A stretch of 13,607 nt of DNA from Liolophura sinensis (GCF_032854445.1 NW_027018559.1:1-13607), one strand, 5' to 3'; numbered from the stretch's first letter, positions 1 through 8,612 are shown. Notes: generated by a model from the sequence alone, not told the origin. Translations and numbers: made by a program.

Positions 1-319
1 TAGGCGAGGCGTTGGCGGAGTGACAGTCGCTCATATCACACATTCCGCTCTTTACTTGGTATTCTAGGCAGGCACAGCTTATTATTAATACACATAAAGA
101 AATTAGATTCACAAAGAATGGTCCAATTAAACCGGACAGCCAAAACGCCATTTCCTTCCATCCTGAATGACTACTATGTGTCTTCTGTAGACGAACGATG
201 ATAAAATTCCTGTTACTGAATGGAGGTGGTGTCCAGTTATGTTCGAGGGACGCACTACTTAGATTTCCTTTCTCGTCTTTCATTCTCATGCACACAGCAT
301 ATATTGCTTTGGCTTTGTT
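1..319 (+). other. Unassigned left edge with a 65-codon open frame
   Basis: After a TAG at position 1, the plus strand stays open in one frame from 4 to the TGA at 199-201, about 65 codons, and is cut off on the left by that stop. A second frame is open from the window edge for about 22 codons. Neither translation resembles a family I know. The open frame is followed about 120 bases later by AATAAA, so a terminal exon plus 3' UTR is possible. An open frame of this size also occurs by chance in DNA of this composition. No splice acceptor precedes it within the window. The first 35 bases are more GC-rich than the rest. Confidence 0.15.
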
Positions 320-325
320 AATAAA
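320..325 (+). terminator. Candidate poly(A) signal AATAAA with T-rich downstream element
   Basis: A canonical AATAAA hexamer is followed within 15-35 bases by a GTGGAACAGTGACTG stretch and then long T runs (341-360). This is the usual layout of an animal cleavage and polyadenylation site. Isolated AATAAA hexamers are common in AT-rich DNA, so a real transcript end here is only a possibility. Confidence 0.25.
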
Positions 326-345
326 GTGGAACAGTGACTGTTTTT

Positions 346-815
346 TTTCTGTTTTTTTTACGTTTTTTAAAACGCCTTCAGTTTTCGTTTTTAAGTCTTT
401 TGTTTATTAAAAAAAATGTTTGTTTAACTGACAAAGACATCCAAATACATCATCGACTGTTGACAAATGCTTTGTCGTCTATGTTTCACTCTATATTTTG
501 TGTCACTTATCTACAACACCCATCCTTCATCTTTTGAGTTGAATGAAAGCTTTTCCTGACGGTTACATGTTATTGCAGGAATTTCGCACCATTCAGATGT
601 AGTCTTAACTATAAATTAATCGAACTTTACTGCTAAAATGGCTCTCTAATCTTAATAGCTGTCATTTATTATGACTGCAGGAAAAGATTAAAATTATTTT
701 AAATTATATAGAGACTACAGAGAATGCTGATGACCTTTTCGTTACAAGGGTAAAGTCATTTGTACTTTAACTGTCGTATAAAATGTTTGAAACACGTATT
801 CTATATAACTGCATT
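346..815. other. No gene seen: T-rich then AT-rich spacer
   Basis: The stretch starts with runs of T broken by single C or G (341-400), then becomes ordinary AT-rich sequence. A short plus-strand open frame (334-537) has low-complexity Phe/Leu/Ser content from the T runs and is not a credible gene. I see no RNA gene, no repeat and no coding similarity here. Confidence 0.6.
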
Positions 816-922
816 AATCTCGTCGTGTATGAAAGCACGGCAATGTCGATCAGCATACAAGGAGTAGTGTAATCTCGTCGTGTTTTAAGGCACGGCAATG
901 TCGATCAGCATACAGAGTAGTG
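816..922 (+). repeat. 55-bp tandem repeat, two copies
   Basis: Copy 1 starts at 816 and copy 2 at 871, both beginning AATCTCGTCGTGT and continuing with GCACGGCAATGTCGATCAGC, a match broken mainly by a few changes around 829-835 and 884-890. The offset is exactly 55 bases. The distal half of the unit (CGATCAGCATAC...AGTAGTG) appears a third time, diverged, on the far side of the SINE at 1312. So the SINE sits at or inside this repeat family. The unit has no coding sense. Confidence 0.85.
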
Positions 923-946
923 AAGGCATAGCATATGCATGTAAAA
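902..946 (+). repeat. Left direct repeat flanking the SINE
   Basis: This segment, from CGATCAGCATAC to GCATGTA, matches 1312-1357 at roughly 80 percent by eye, with mostly A/G and C/T differences and one 2-base indel. It lies just beyond the 3' tail of the minus-strand SINE. It may be an unusually long decayed target-site duplication, or part of a local tandem repeat that the SINE entered. Confidence 0.7.
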
Positions 947-965
947 ACAAAATGAACTGATGACT

Positions 966-1311
966 GGGGTTTTTACGTCGTACTTAAAAAATTTTCAGTC
1001 ACATTGCGACGAGGACTCGTTAGCTGTGTGTACATATACAGTGTCTTCTTGTGGCAGGGCGAGTCCATGCCGCCAAAATGCCGTGGTCAGTGAAGAATCA
1101 TGCCGAAGACAACATACATGACGCCCCACCCAGTGGACAGTGCTGACATTGGGCCAACAAGTCCCGTTTCCTTGCTCTAACCTGTTAATGCTGAGCGCCA
1201 AGCGAAGGCAACAACAAGTAGCATTTTCAAGTCTTTGGTAGGACCCGACAAGGGATTGATCCCGGCTCTGTCGACTTCGATTCAGGGGCTCTAACCATTA
1301 GGCCACCCAAA
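966..1311 (-). mobile_element. tRNA-derived SINE, near full length
   Basis: Read on the minus strand, the element starts with a tRNA-like head (1311 to about 1237) holding Pol III box A at 1305-1295 and box B at 1263-1253. A body of about 270 bases follows. It includes GGCGCTCAGCATTA, GTTGGCCCAATGTCAGCAC, a GGGTGGGGCGTCATG stretch and GTCTTCGGCATGATTCTTCA. It ends with GTGACTGAAAAT and ACGACGTAAAAACCCC near 966. I recognise this order of head, body and tail as a SINE type common in mollusc genomes; that is family recognition, not a search result. SINEs code for no protein and depend on a LINE reverse transcriptase for copying. The tRNA head has decayed, so this is an old copy. The minus-strand open frame inside it (995-1201) is not a gene. 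Confidence 0.85.
1253..1305 (-). promoter_or_regulatory. Internal Pol III promoter of the SINE (box A and box B)
   Basis: On the minus strand, TGGCCTAATGG (1305-1295) fits the box A consensus TRGYNNARYNGG, and GGGATCAATCC (1263-1253) is a degraded box B (GGTTCGANTCC type). The starts are 42 bases apart, within the normal tRNA range. Box B has lost the central TTCGA, so transcription is probably weak or absent. Confidence 0.75.
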
Positions 1312-1357
1312 CGGTCAGCATGCATGGAGTGGTGAACGTATAGTATATACATGTATA
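1312..1357 (+). repeat. Right direct repeat flanking the SINE
   Basis: This is the counterpart of 902-946: CGGTCAGCATGCATGG, AGTGGTGAACG, then a TATAGTATATACATGTA end. It abuts the 5' end of the minus-strand SINE with no spacer, as expected of a target-site duplication. However, about 43-45 bases is longer than the usual 5-20 for SINEs. Confidence 0.7.
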
Positions 1358-1540
1358 AAGCATGCTTGTATGATGTGAAAAAATAGAACGAACAACTATA
1401 TGAACAGCATTTTTGATGAATACAAAATGTTATTCTTTAAATGCATTTATTAAATTAATAGAGCAGGAGCATAGCTTTAGTATGTGATAGATAAATGGAT
1501 TTAAAGCCATTTGATTGTTAAAATTATTAAAACTTGCCCA
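1358..1540. other. No gene seen: AT-rich spacer
   Basis: This is AT-rich sequence between the SINE flank and the T tract. I see no coding or structured signal. Confidence 0.6.
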
Positions 1541-1569
1541 TTTTTTTGTTTGTTTTTTTTTTTTTTTAG
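1541..1569 (+). other. Long T tract ending in AG, splice-acceptor-like
   Basis: Some 27 bases, almost all T with two G interruptions, end in AG at 1568-1569. This is the form of a strong animal 3' splice site. After it, one plus-strand frame is open from 1570 to the stop at 1742-1744 (about 57 codons). It is rich in cysteine (seven in the last 50 residues) and in lysine and arginine near its end. I do not recognise it. A simple T microsatellite next to a chance open frame explains the data equally well. Confidence 0.2.
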
Positions 1570-1744
1570 GAATTCGGCTCTCGATTCCGTGTTTTCTTGC
1601 ATTTTCAATGCATGTGTCATAGCATCATGGCGGTTAATGGAGAGCTGTTCCAGTGTTGTCTGTTTAAAAGGAAAGGATCAAAAATGTTCTCATCTCAAAG
1701 CAAAGAAAATAGTTGAGAAGTGTTTAAGACGTTGTAGAAGTTGA

Positions 1745-2117
1745 TGGATGACTATTAACGGTGGCGTTTGTTGGTTTGGCGTATGTCACCGATCTTGCCT
1801 TCCTGGGGTGTTTGTTCTTCGCGATGGTGGCTGGAAGATTGATGAAGGGAGTCAAGAAACCGCTTTGTTGAGAAAGCATGCCTGCTAACTAGATGTGTAC
1901 CTGGCGTGTCAGCCAATCACGTTCCACAATTACACGTTTAATTCGTCACAGCAGACGTACTTCATGATATCCGAATTAGTGGAATCACTTTATCTCCGCC
2001 ATGAGAGCATATGTGCCTTGGGCGCTGCGGAACTCTCAAGCAACTGCTTTAAACTACGCTAATCCGCCAGGCATGTCCGACTTTCAAAACAACTTTGCGA
2101 TGGCTACATTTTTTGTT
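1745..2117. other. Unassigned stretch with short open frames and a CCAAT box
   Basis: Two short plus-strand frames start with ATG: 1748-1888 (46 codons) and 2001 to about 2135 (44 codons, in a good GCCATGA start context). A CCAATCA motif lies at about 1914-1920, some 85 bases before the second ATG. Neither product is recognisable, and no TATA box or initiator stands out, so I do not call a gene or promoter. Confidence 0.3.
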
Positions 2118-2127
2118 TCAATTTCAG

Positions 2128-2343
2128 CTTTTTAAAAAGATCAAAGAATTATCACAGAGATGTCCACAGAGATCGCCAGAGTATTTTGACCTACCGCAAC
2201 TGCTGAAGCCGATATATTCGGAATGCTGTCTTTGGTATTTGGCCAGACGTACTCATCGCCACGACCTGGTTGACAGGCCCCTGTTGTGTACTGCGCGCAA
2301 TAGCCCACCTCGGTATGCACTCTGTGTGTCCCCGTCTGACTAA
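2128..2343 (+). other. Possible terminal exon, unidentified
   Basis: TTTGTTTCAATTTCAG ends at 2127, a good 3' splice-site match. From 2128 the frame is open for 71 codons to a TAA at 2341-2343. The first part is basic and charged (FKKIKELSQ), followed by PQRSPEYFDLPQLLKP, then a Cys/Trp/Arg-rich part. I recognise no domain. The opposite strand is also open over most of this stretch, which weakens the coding case. No poly(A) signal follows closely. It could be a real lineage-specific exon or a chance frame; only transcript data can decide. Confidence 0.15.
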
Positions 2344-2349
2344 CAAGGC

Positions 2350-3660
2350 TTATGAGTACACTCCCATCCAACCAAAATGCTGATAACATTTATAGCTAAG
2401 TAGACGATTCACTGTAGTGTATAAGTGCGTTGCTTAGTATACCCTTTGGTATCATTTAATCTGGAATTCAGTTCCTTGTCTTTTACGTCTGATTTAAGCT
2501 CTTTGGGAAAGATCTCAGAGAGAAATGTAGAAAAATTAAGCTTTATTTTGAGTACAAAAAAACGTAACTTGATATGAGAATCGTTACGACATGCATGATC
2601 AATGTACTAACGATGCACATCACTCTTAAATTTAAATTCCAAATGGACACGTCAAGTGATGGGTATTCTAAAAGCTAATTACATGTTAACCACTGATGAA
2701 ACTCTGTCAGAGTGTCTGCTATCACTTAACATCTACAAAATAAGCTCTTTTGGGCCTGTTTTGGTGCACTGTATATATCTGAATCACACAAGATGTGAAC
2801 TTATTATAATTTAAATCATACTATCTAAATTTGAAAAGGTTGTGAAATTAATTGTTGGTTTACTTAGATTGATCCATTTAACTGAATGTACTGTCATGGG
2901 AAGCAATATAATCAGGCAATTGTCAATCTTGAAAAGATAACATAAAATGCCTTGAAATATTTTTAATAACAATCACTTTTTACACCTTATAGTTTCTCAT
3001 ATATGTCCTGTTACATGTTACTGTTTTTGCTACATGTTTAGTAATTCATTTCTTGTTGGTTTCGATTGGCGACAGCATCAGGGGAATTGTCATGTGGTCA
3101 TGTGATTCAAAATTAAATGATATGCAAATCGCTCCATTTATGAATGCATAAAATATAAAAAGACTACAGCATAGACGAAAGACCCGTCTGAAGTGGGACT
3201 GATAGAAAGTGAAATATAGCCTTCAGTAAAAACAATCCTTTGTCTTAAATACATGTAAACATATTTATTTGTATATAATGCTCATCACAATCCAAATTCG
3301 CCATTTTCTGCTATATGCCAATATTTTCAACAATTTGTCACTATCCAAGCAGCAAAGGTATTACACATTGTGTTTTTAGCTTTGTCTTGGTAGCATCCAG
3401 TAAATACTTTTGTTCCTTGCATGGTTTAAAGGTTATATCTTTGATACTGTAACGTAATTTTCTTAGTTTAAACACAACAAGCTTTTTGAAAGCGATTTAA
3501 ACCATTCAAATTGTGTTCCAATGTAGTAAAACAGTACACAATTATTATCTTTGATGTGAATTTTCTACGCATATGTTAGATTTTGTTTGTAGTTAAATAT
3601 TTGTGGTTTCATTCTGCTAGAATATGTTTTCTAATGAAGTCCTAGAAAGATTACCCATAT
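2350..3660. other. No gene seen: AT-rich intergenic or intronic sequence
   Basis: About 1.3 kb of AT-rich DNA with no open frame worth naming. Near 3090-3107 there are two TCATGTG E-box/M-box-like motifs 9 bases apart. A perfect octamer ATGCAAAT lies at 3122-3129, the POU-factor consensus. Motifs this short occur by chance. Confidence 0.6.
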
Positions 3661-3667
3661 TACATAT

Positions 3668-3682
3668 TTCTTTTTTTTTCAG
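3668..3682 (+). other. Splice-acceptor-like polypyrimidine tract and CAG
   Basis: TTTCTTTTTTTTTCAG is a near-ideal 3' splice site. A GTAAGT donor-like hexamer begins at 3788, defining a potential 105-bp exon (3683-3787). No frame is open across the whole of it: one carries TAA at the very end, and the other two stop earlier. If spliced at all, it would be non-coding or contain a stop. Confidence 0.25.
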
Positions 3683-3903
3683 ACGCAGTTGCTTGTCCAC
3701 AGACATTCTCTGCACCATAAAAAAAGCAGCTCAGATTATTTTGGTATCATAGTTTTGATTCAAAAAAATTTGCGTCCAAAATAATGCGTAAGTGTGAAGG
3801 AGATAACATAAAGTACTAAGACATGGCTCTCCTTGTGGCGTGTACAAACTAGCGTAGCAGTAACTTTACGGATGGCATGCAGAATTCCGTTGGGCAAAGT
3901 TAA

Positions 3904-4137
3904 ATGTCAACTCGTGAACAGATCCTCAACCAATTTGCTTTGTACGTCATTGTCAGCTTAAAAGAAACACGGAAAGACCCAAATATCCTCAGACCTTTTT
4001 ATGTCTGGTGTATACCACGACCTAACAGGCACCCTGGGCTAAACATAGTCATCTCCACGCCTACAAGTGGCATGGTTTGTCTGGATCTGAGAACAACTGC
4101 CGATGTCTGGTATTTTAACCTCTTAGAGACTTCTTAG
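3904..4137 (+). other. 77-codon open frame, unidentified
   Basis: A plus-strand ATG frame of 77 codons ends at TAG. The translation is mixed and not low-complexity, with a PRPNRHPG stretch near its middle, but I recognise no domain, signal peptide or membrane segment. AATAAA follows about 107 bases after the stop. The start context (GTTAAATGT) is unremarkable. This could be the coding end of a terminal exon or chance. I would not name it a gene without transcript or conservation evidence. Confidence 0.15.
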
Positions 4138-4243
4138 CCAAAAAGTTGGGACCTTCTTGAATGTTCCTATGTTACAGACGTTTAAACACATTGCCCGTTA
4201 GATGGCTTGTATTTATTTTGCCTTGTTGAAAGCGACGTTTTGG

Positions 4244-4249
4244 AATAAA
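4244..4249 (+). terminator. Candidate poly(A) signal AATAAA
   Basis: A canonical hexamer 107 bases after the stop of the 3904-4137 frame. The downstream sequence is not clearly GT-rich for the first 30 bases, although TTTGTTCTTT appears at about 4287. The support is weak. Confidence 0.15.
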
Positions 4250-4307
4250 GGCGACCAAAAATCAGCAGCTGAAAGTAGCACAGCAGTTTGTTCTTTACAA
4301 TTATGTC

Positions 4308-4327
4308 TTGGCCAAATTTGGCCAAAT
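4308..4327 (+). repeat. Perfect 10-bp tandem duplication TTGGCCAAAT
   Basis: TTGGCCAAAT occurs twice in direct tandem. Each copy contains the palindrome TTGGCCAA, which resembles a tight NF-I-type inverted site. The duplication is most simply replication slippage. Confidence 0.8.
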
Positions 4328-4757
4328 GTTCAGAGGAACCAATTTCATGGTCGGTGAAGTAATAACATTTATCAGAAGAGAAGAGTTAGTCAGATGTCAG
4401 ATCGCGTATATCTGAACAGCTTTTTATCTTAATAATAAATAATATATGGATTGTAATTCTTCGCCAAATTCTTCCTTTTCGCAGAATTCGAACTTCAGTT
4501 TTTTTCCGAAGCTATACTTTGAATCATTTTGTCAGTTTAGTCAATCGTCATAATACTCATATATGATAGATTGGGACAAGGTGCTTGGTTGTTTCTGTCA
4601 GTGATAAAAGTTGGCGAATTAGTTTCTAGATCGTTACTTATCCTTAATTCATGCCCAACTTACAGCCTCCTGACAGACAAAATTGCGCATGCATCTCTAC
4701 CGACATCAGTGTGTTGAAATAAATCAAACATGAAAAAGAAAATGTACCGGTTTTACT

Positions 4758-5132
4758 GATTTTATACTATGTCCTCTCTAATGTCCACCAGTGCTTGAGT
4801 CTCGGATTTTGTACTTTGTTCCCTCTAGTGTCCATCAGTGTTTGAGTCACAGATTTTATACTATGTTGTCTCTAGTGTCCACCAGTGCTTGAGTCACAGA
4901 TTTTATACCATGTTCTCTCTAGTGTCCACCAGTGCTCGAGTCACAGATTTTATACCAAGTTCTGTCTAGCGTCCACCAGTGTTTGAGTCACAGAGTTTAT
5001 ATTATGTTCTCTCAAGTGTCCACCAGTGTTTGAGTCACAGATTTTATACTATGTTCTTTCTAGTGCCCACCAGTGCTTGAGTCACGGATTTTATACTATG
5101 TTCTCTCTAGTGTCCACCAGTGCTTGAGTCAC
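4758..5132 (+). repeat. 47-bp minisatellite, eight units, no indels
   Basis: Units start at 4758, 4805, 4852, 4899, 4946, 4993, 5040 and 5087, each exactly 47 bases except the last, which loses its final base. The consensus runs GATTTTATACTATGTTCTCT, then CTAGTGTCCACCAGTGCTTG, then AGTCACA. Units differ only by substitutions; the first two are the most changed and the central and last ones are closest to consensus. Six units (2, 3, 5, 6, 7, 8) carry TGAGTCA, the AP-1/TRE core; unit 1 has TGAGTCT and unit 4 CGAGTCA. The period is not a multiple of three and no frame is open, so it does not code. It is not CRISPR: there are no unique spacers. Confidence 0.97.
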
Positions 5133-5540
5133 TTTACAAAGGAGTTTTTTGCTGAATGGGTGAAGTGTGCAAAGCCTTAGGAACAAGAACCCCCCAGTCA
5201 CATAACTACTGGTAAATGTCATTGACCATTTATACTCTTTGTCGTTTAGATGTTACAAGAAGTGAAAACACACTTGATTCGTTTATGTGTATATCCCGTC
5301 TTTACGAATTCATCTCGCCTGCGCTATAAGTGGGCCTACAGGGGATATCAAAGAAAGCTTATAATCAATTTTCACGCCAAAATGCTTTTAAGGGATTTTT
5401 AAAAGGCTGTGATATATGAAGACCGACTCACGACATTCTTTGATTCGTGCCCGTCTATCGATCACGGCTCGTTTACAATAGCTTTCATAGCGACGCCATT
5501 TTTGTCGTCAGTGATCAGGCCCCATCATAACCTTCATGTT
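5133..5540. other. No gene seen between the minisatellite and the motif cluster
   Basis: Unique-looking sequence with no open frame of note. It becomes less AT-rich from about 5420 onward, with scattered CpG. Confidence 0.5.
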
Positions 5541-5650
5541 GCTGTGACATTTTCTAATTAAGAGATCAAAGCTGCCCTACCGCTTAGCTGACAGCAAGCC
5601 GGGGCTAATTGATTATCAGAAAGTTGTATGCCATAAAAAGCTCCCAGAGC
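5541..5650. promoter_or_regulatory. Possible enhancer: clustered homeodomain, TCF and TALE motifs
   Basis: Within about 100 bases there are TAATTA (5555-5560, homeodomain), ATCAAAG (5565-5571, TCF/LEF core), TGACAG (5589-5594, Meis/TALE core), TAATTGATTA (5606-5615, the palindromic TAAT-N2-ATTA site bound by paired-class homeodomain dimers) and CCATAAAA (about 5631-5638, Cdx or posterior Hox-like). The sequence is less AT-rich than the surroundings and non-repetitive. This mix is typical of developmental enhancers, but short motifs are expected by chance and I have no conservation data. Confidence 0.25.
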
Positions 5651-6234
5651 ATGTAATATTTTTATGCGAAGTGTAAGAAACCATGGGCTTCTCATATGAG
5701 CTTTCCGGGAGATTTAGCGGCGACAGAATTATACGTGGCGGTAATAATTTTCAATTACTGGTAAAACGCTTACCCTATTTGTTACCACTTCAGACGCTTG
5801 CCCTCAAGCGAAGAAGACCTCTAGGACAGATGCATGAACGACAAATAAATTATATCACGTCTCTAACACGCAACAGGACACATTTACATATTTGCCTTCG
5901 CATTTAATAAGTTTATTATGCTGATGAGTAAACGATTCTCATCAACTGCGATCGTCTATTCGTAAAACGCCTGAGTGCTAAATAAAATTTCGCTGATTGA
6001 ACGCTGATCTTATTTTTTTTTATTAATTGTCTTGATATTCATTAATGTTTTGTACATGTGTATTTCTGTTTCAATCTCACACCCTTTAATTAAATATGCT
6101 AACTTATTATGGAATTCCTAAAGTTTGTAATTATTTTTTATGTATTTATGATTCTCACTTTACAGATAAAAAACACTAGGCACCGTTTTGATTCTTTTCG
6201 TGATTTCTGTAAACACTACACTGAGAATGACCAT
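5651..6234. other. No recognised gene; one unidentified 74-codon frame and a small hairpin
   Basis: A plus-strand ATG frame (5683-5907, 74 codons) gives a basic, unrecognised translation. No splice or poly(A) evidence supports it. An inverted repeat, TGATGAG (5922-5928) and CTCATCA (5938-5944), has a 9-base loop. Beyond 5990 the sequence is AT-rich. Confidence 0.5.
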
Positions 6235-6236
6235 GT

Positions 6237-6330
6237 TAGCTGAGTCATGGACGCCTCCTGTAAGTTTTCCAACCAAGTGAGTTTCTGAGTCGAAGTAGCT
6301 CCATTGAATTACTCAGAGTTTTGAGTCGAT
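6237..6330. promoter_or_regulatory. Cluster of TGAGTC motifs with one NF-E2/ARE-like site
   Basis: GCTGAGTCAT at 6239-6248 read on the minus strand is ATGACTCAGC, a full match to the CNC-bZIP/Maf (NF-E2, Nrf2) consensus and to the antioxidant response core TGACnnnGC. Further TGAGTC copies occur at about 6287 and 6323, with ACTCAG between them. No transcription start is visible nearby, so any function is inference. Confidence 0.2.
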
Positions 6331-8210
6331 TAACGCAAACTTTTCTCTCGGTGTGTTAGTGGCGGAAAAAACTACCTTCGTCATGTACTTCCTGACCTAA
6401 AGGCCTCATGGGACAAGACCCCTGTTGGTGGCAGTTTATCCCGTAATTATGACTTAAATATTACATATAACGCGGAATGCTTAAAGCTGCATAAACGATG
6501 ACCTGAGTAATATCCCTTACCTTTCATAAGCCTGATGAAAAGTATTCATTTACTTATTCGTGACGTTTAGCAGCCCAGCCCAGCATTCTGAACTATAAAT
6601 CTTAGTTCTGAAGGTGTTTAAGTGCTATCTTCACTAATGCATAGTTGGAAAAGAGTATTACAATGCCTTGTTCATGCTTTTGAATCTGCATAGTTCATCA
6701 TTTACATTTTTCTGTTACTATTATGTAGCCGTGTGCACCGGTGTAGTACCCGGCTTTTCCCACCATCTAAGCTGTTTCTTACTTGTCTTGTCCTCTGCAT
6801 ACAGTGAAAGTCAAGTTTAATTATACTCCGAACGCCAGACGTTTAATGTGACAACTTGAATACATTCCTGGATGAGAGGAAAATTTTCCCCGTGAAACCT
6901 TGTCCTGTAGTGAACATGAATGTTTTTTTCTAATGTCCTCTTGTTGTTTAACATCAGTCAGTCTTTAGTCTGTCGCTTTGAAACTCACAAGTAATGAAAA
7001 AAATGATTTATCACTCAATTATACTCGTGGATCAATTTTCGTAATGTGACCACTAAAGAAAAAGTCAGCCTAGAAACACTCACAAATAATTTAACAGAAA
7101 GGTTGTCTAACCTGAAACCTTTTTAACTACTCCTTGTATCTATGTTTTACAGAGACAAGGTGTTTTTGCTTGTAATTTGTTTTTTGTCCATGAGAAGAAA
7201 ATGAAAACAAGTTCCCTACGTGCGTTTAATTGATAGCATCCAGCTTCCATGGATGTCTTGCATACCGTAATGTTACTCGATTGTGACGACAGTCCGTCAC
7301 TTACTCCCGCCGGAGTTTCACCTTTGATTTTATGTTGTTTATTTCATTCGTGATGAACGCCATACTGAACAACTCCCCTTTGAATACATAATCCAGTGAT
7401 GTATTCAATCCTGGCAGGTCTGTGAAATAGAAAATTATTTAAAAAACTTCCTTCGGCAAATTACATAAAAACACACGTGTTCACAAACAAATCTGTGAAC
7501 GTAAAGGCATCCTATCCTTGATCATTTTAACATTTTAGTTATTTTTTATTTGCTATGGATTTGCTTTTAATCAATCTACTAACCATAATTTTTTTGGCAT
7601 TACAAAGTTGATCGTCATTTTAATTCATTTCCCCTATATCGGATCAGTGTAAAGTGTTGCATGTCCATTTCGATGTTTATAGACAAAACCTACAATCCAA
7701 AAAATTATCGGAGAGCGAGTATTCCATTGATTTTGAAAAAAGAGTCATTTTACACGGTCTATTAAGTAAGGTTCGAACTCTTGTCTTTAATATTATTTGA
7801 ATGCAATACATCCTATACATAGCTGTCAACTTTGGGAAATGGCAGAAAGGGAGGTTTTTAGAGGGAGCGAAACATGAAAGTGCAACCCACTCTTGAGCTT
7901 TGTAGAGCACGGCGCGTTCTTCCTTTTTCTTTCGTTATTATTACTTAATTAACTAAATTAATGTTTTTGCACAATATGTAAAACAGTAAAGCAAGGCGCA
8001 ACGTATTCCAGAAAGTTTGACCAGTAGCCACATAAAAGATTGATTCCCAACTGGTACTAAATTAGCCTATACTGAACATTTTGGAAAATGATTAGCAAAC
8101 TGCATCAGTTGTAGATTTGTGATGCAAAACTGGTTATTTGTACCTTGAAAGTTAAGTAACGTCACAGTTCCATCGAAGTTCATTGTTTATTTGCTCCTGT
8201 GGGCCTGATT
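6331..8210. other. No gene seen: about 1.9 kb of intergenic or intronic sequence
   Basis: There is no convincing open frame on either strand; the minus-strand frame 7677-7910 looks random. Small symmetric sites include ACTCC/GGAGT near 7304-7317 and GTTCACA/TGTGAAC around 7479-7500. I see no transposon, tRNA or tandem repeat. Confidence 0.6.
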
Positions 8211-8216
8211 TTAGAG

Positions 8217-8222
8217 GTAAGT
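8217..8222 (+). other. Perfect splice-donor-like GAG/GTAAGTG
   Basis: TTAGAG followed by GTAAGTG matches the animal 5' splice-site consensus very well. The preceding DNA is open in one frame for only about 20 codons back to a stop, and no clear acceptor is seen within 200 bases upstream. The GTG-initiated frame that follows (8221-8403) would then be intronic. It is probably a chance match unless transcripts show otherwise. Confidence 0.2.
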
Positions 8223-8514
8223 GGCACTCTTTGCAGCCTTAAGTTTGTCTTCTGTTTTGAAGCCCCAGGCCTTGCAATCTGAATTAAGTTTGCAGCTAAG
8301 AAGAGCACACACAGTGTCACTGGCCAAGTCAGTTCTGTTTCCACTGACATTCTTTCGGTTCCCGCAAACTACTTGGCGCTTTGGAACCGCTCTGTCAGAG
8401 TGAGCCCACTACTGGACCATGATTTCGGAAGGTTGTTAGTATGAATCGGGAGGTCGGGAAATAACTCTCCAAATCGTACTAACTGGATGGAGTTACTCTG
8501 ACCTGATATCCCCG

Positions 8515-8612
8515 ATATCCTTCTGGAACACGTCATGAAAATATCTTTCTAGAACAAACAATCTGTCTATCATGACTATATCCTTCCAGAACAAGTGATC
8601 TGTGACATTCTC
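8515..8612 (+). repeat. Three diverged repeats each with TTCnnGAACA
   Basis: ATATCCTTCTGGAACA (8515), ATATCTTTCTAGAACA (8541) and ATATCCTTCCAGAACA (8578) repeat at 26 and 37 bases. The last two also share a following ATCTGT. All three contain TTCnnGAA, the inverted pair that forms part of heat-shock elements, followed by CA. The varying spacing suggests an old short tandem repeat with indels. Confidence 0.6.

Noticed and set aside
198-537. Two overlapping Phe/Ser-rich plus-strand frames
   Set aside because: Their length comes from poly-T tracts. The composition is low-complexity and nothing else supports coding.
995-1201. Minus-strand 68-codon frame
   Set aside because: It lies wholly inside the SINE body, which is non-coding.
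1237-1311. Functional tRNA gene
   Set aside because: Boxes A and B are present, but box B is degraded, the stems do not pair as in a true tRNA, and the sequence continues directly into a SINE body and tail.
4758-5132. CRISPR array
   Set aside because: The whole 47-bp unit repeats with no unique spacers, in a eukaryotic context. It is a minisatellite.
7677-7910. Minus-strand 77-codon frame
   Set aside because: It has no recognisable domain, no splice or poly(A) context, and a composition like the surrounding non-coding DNA.
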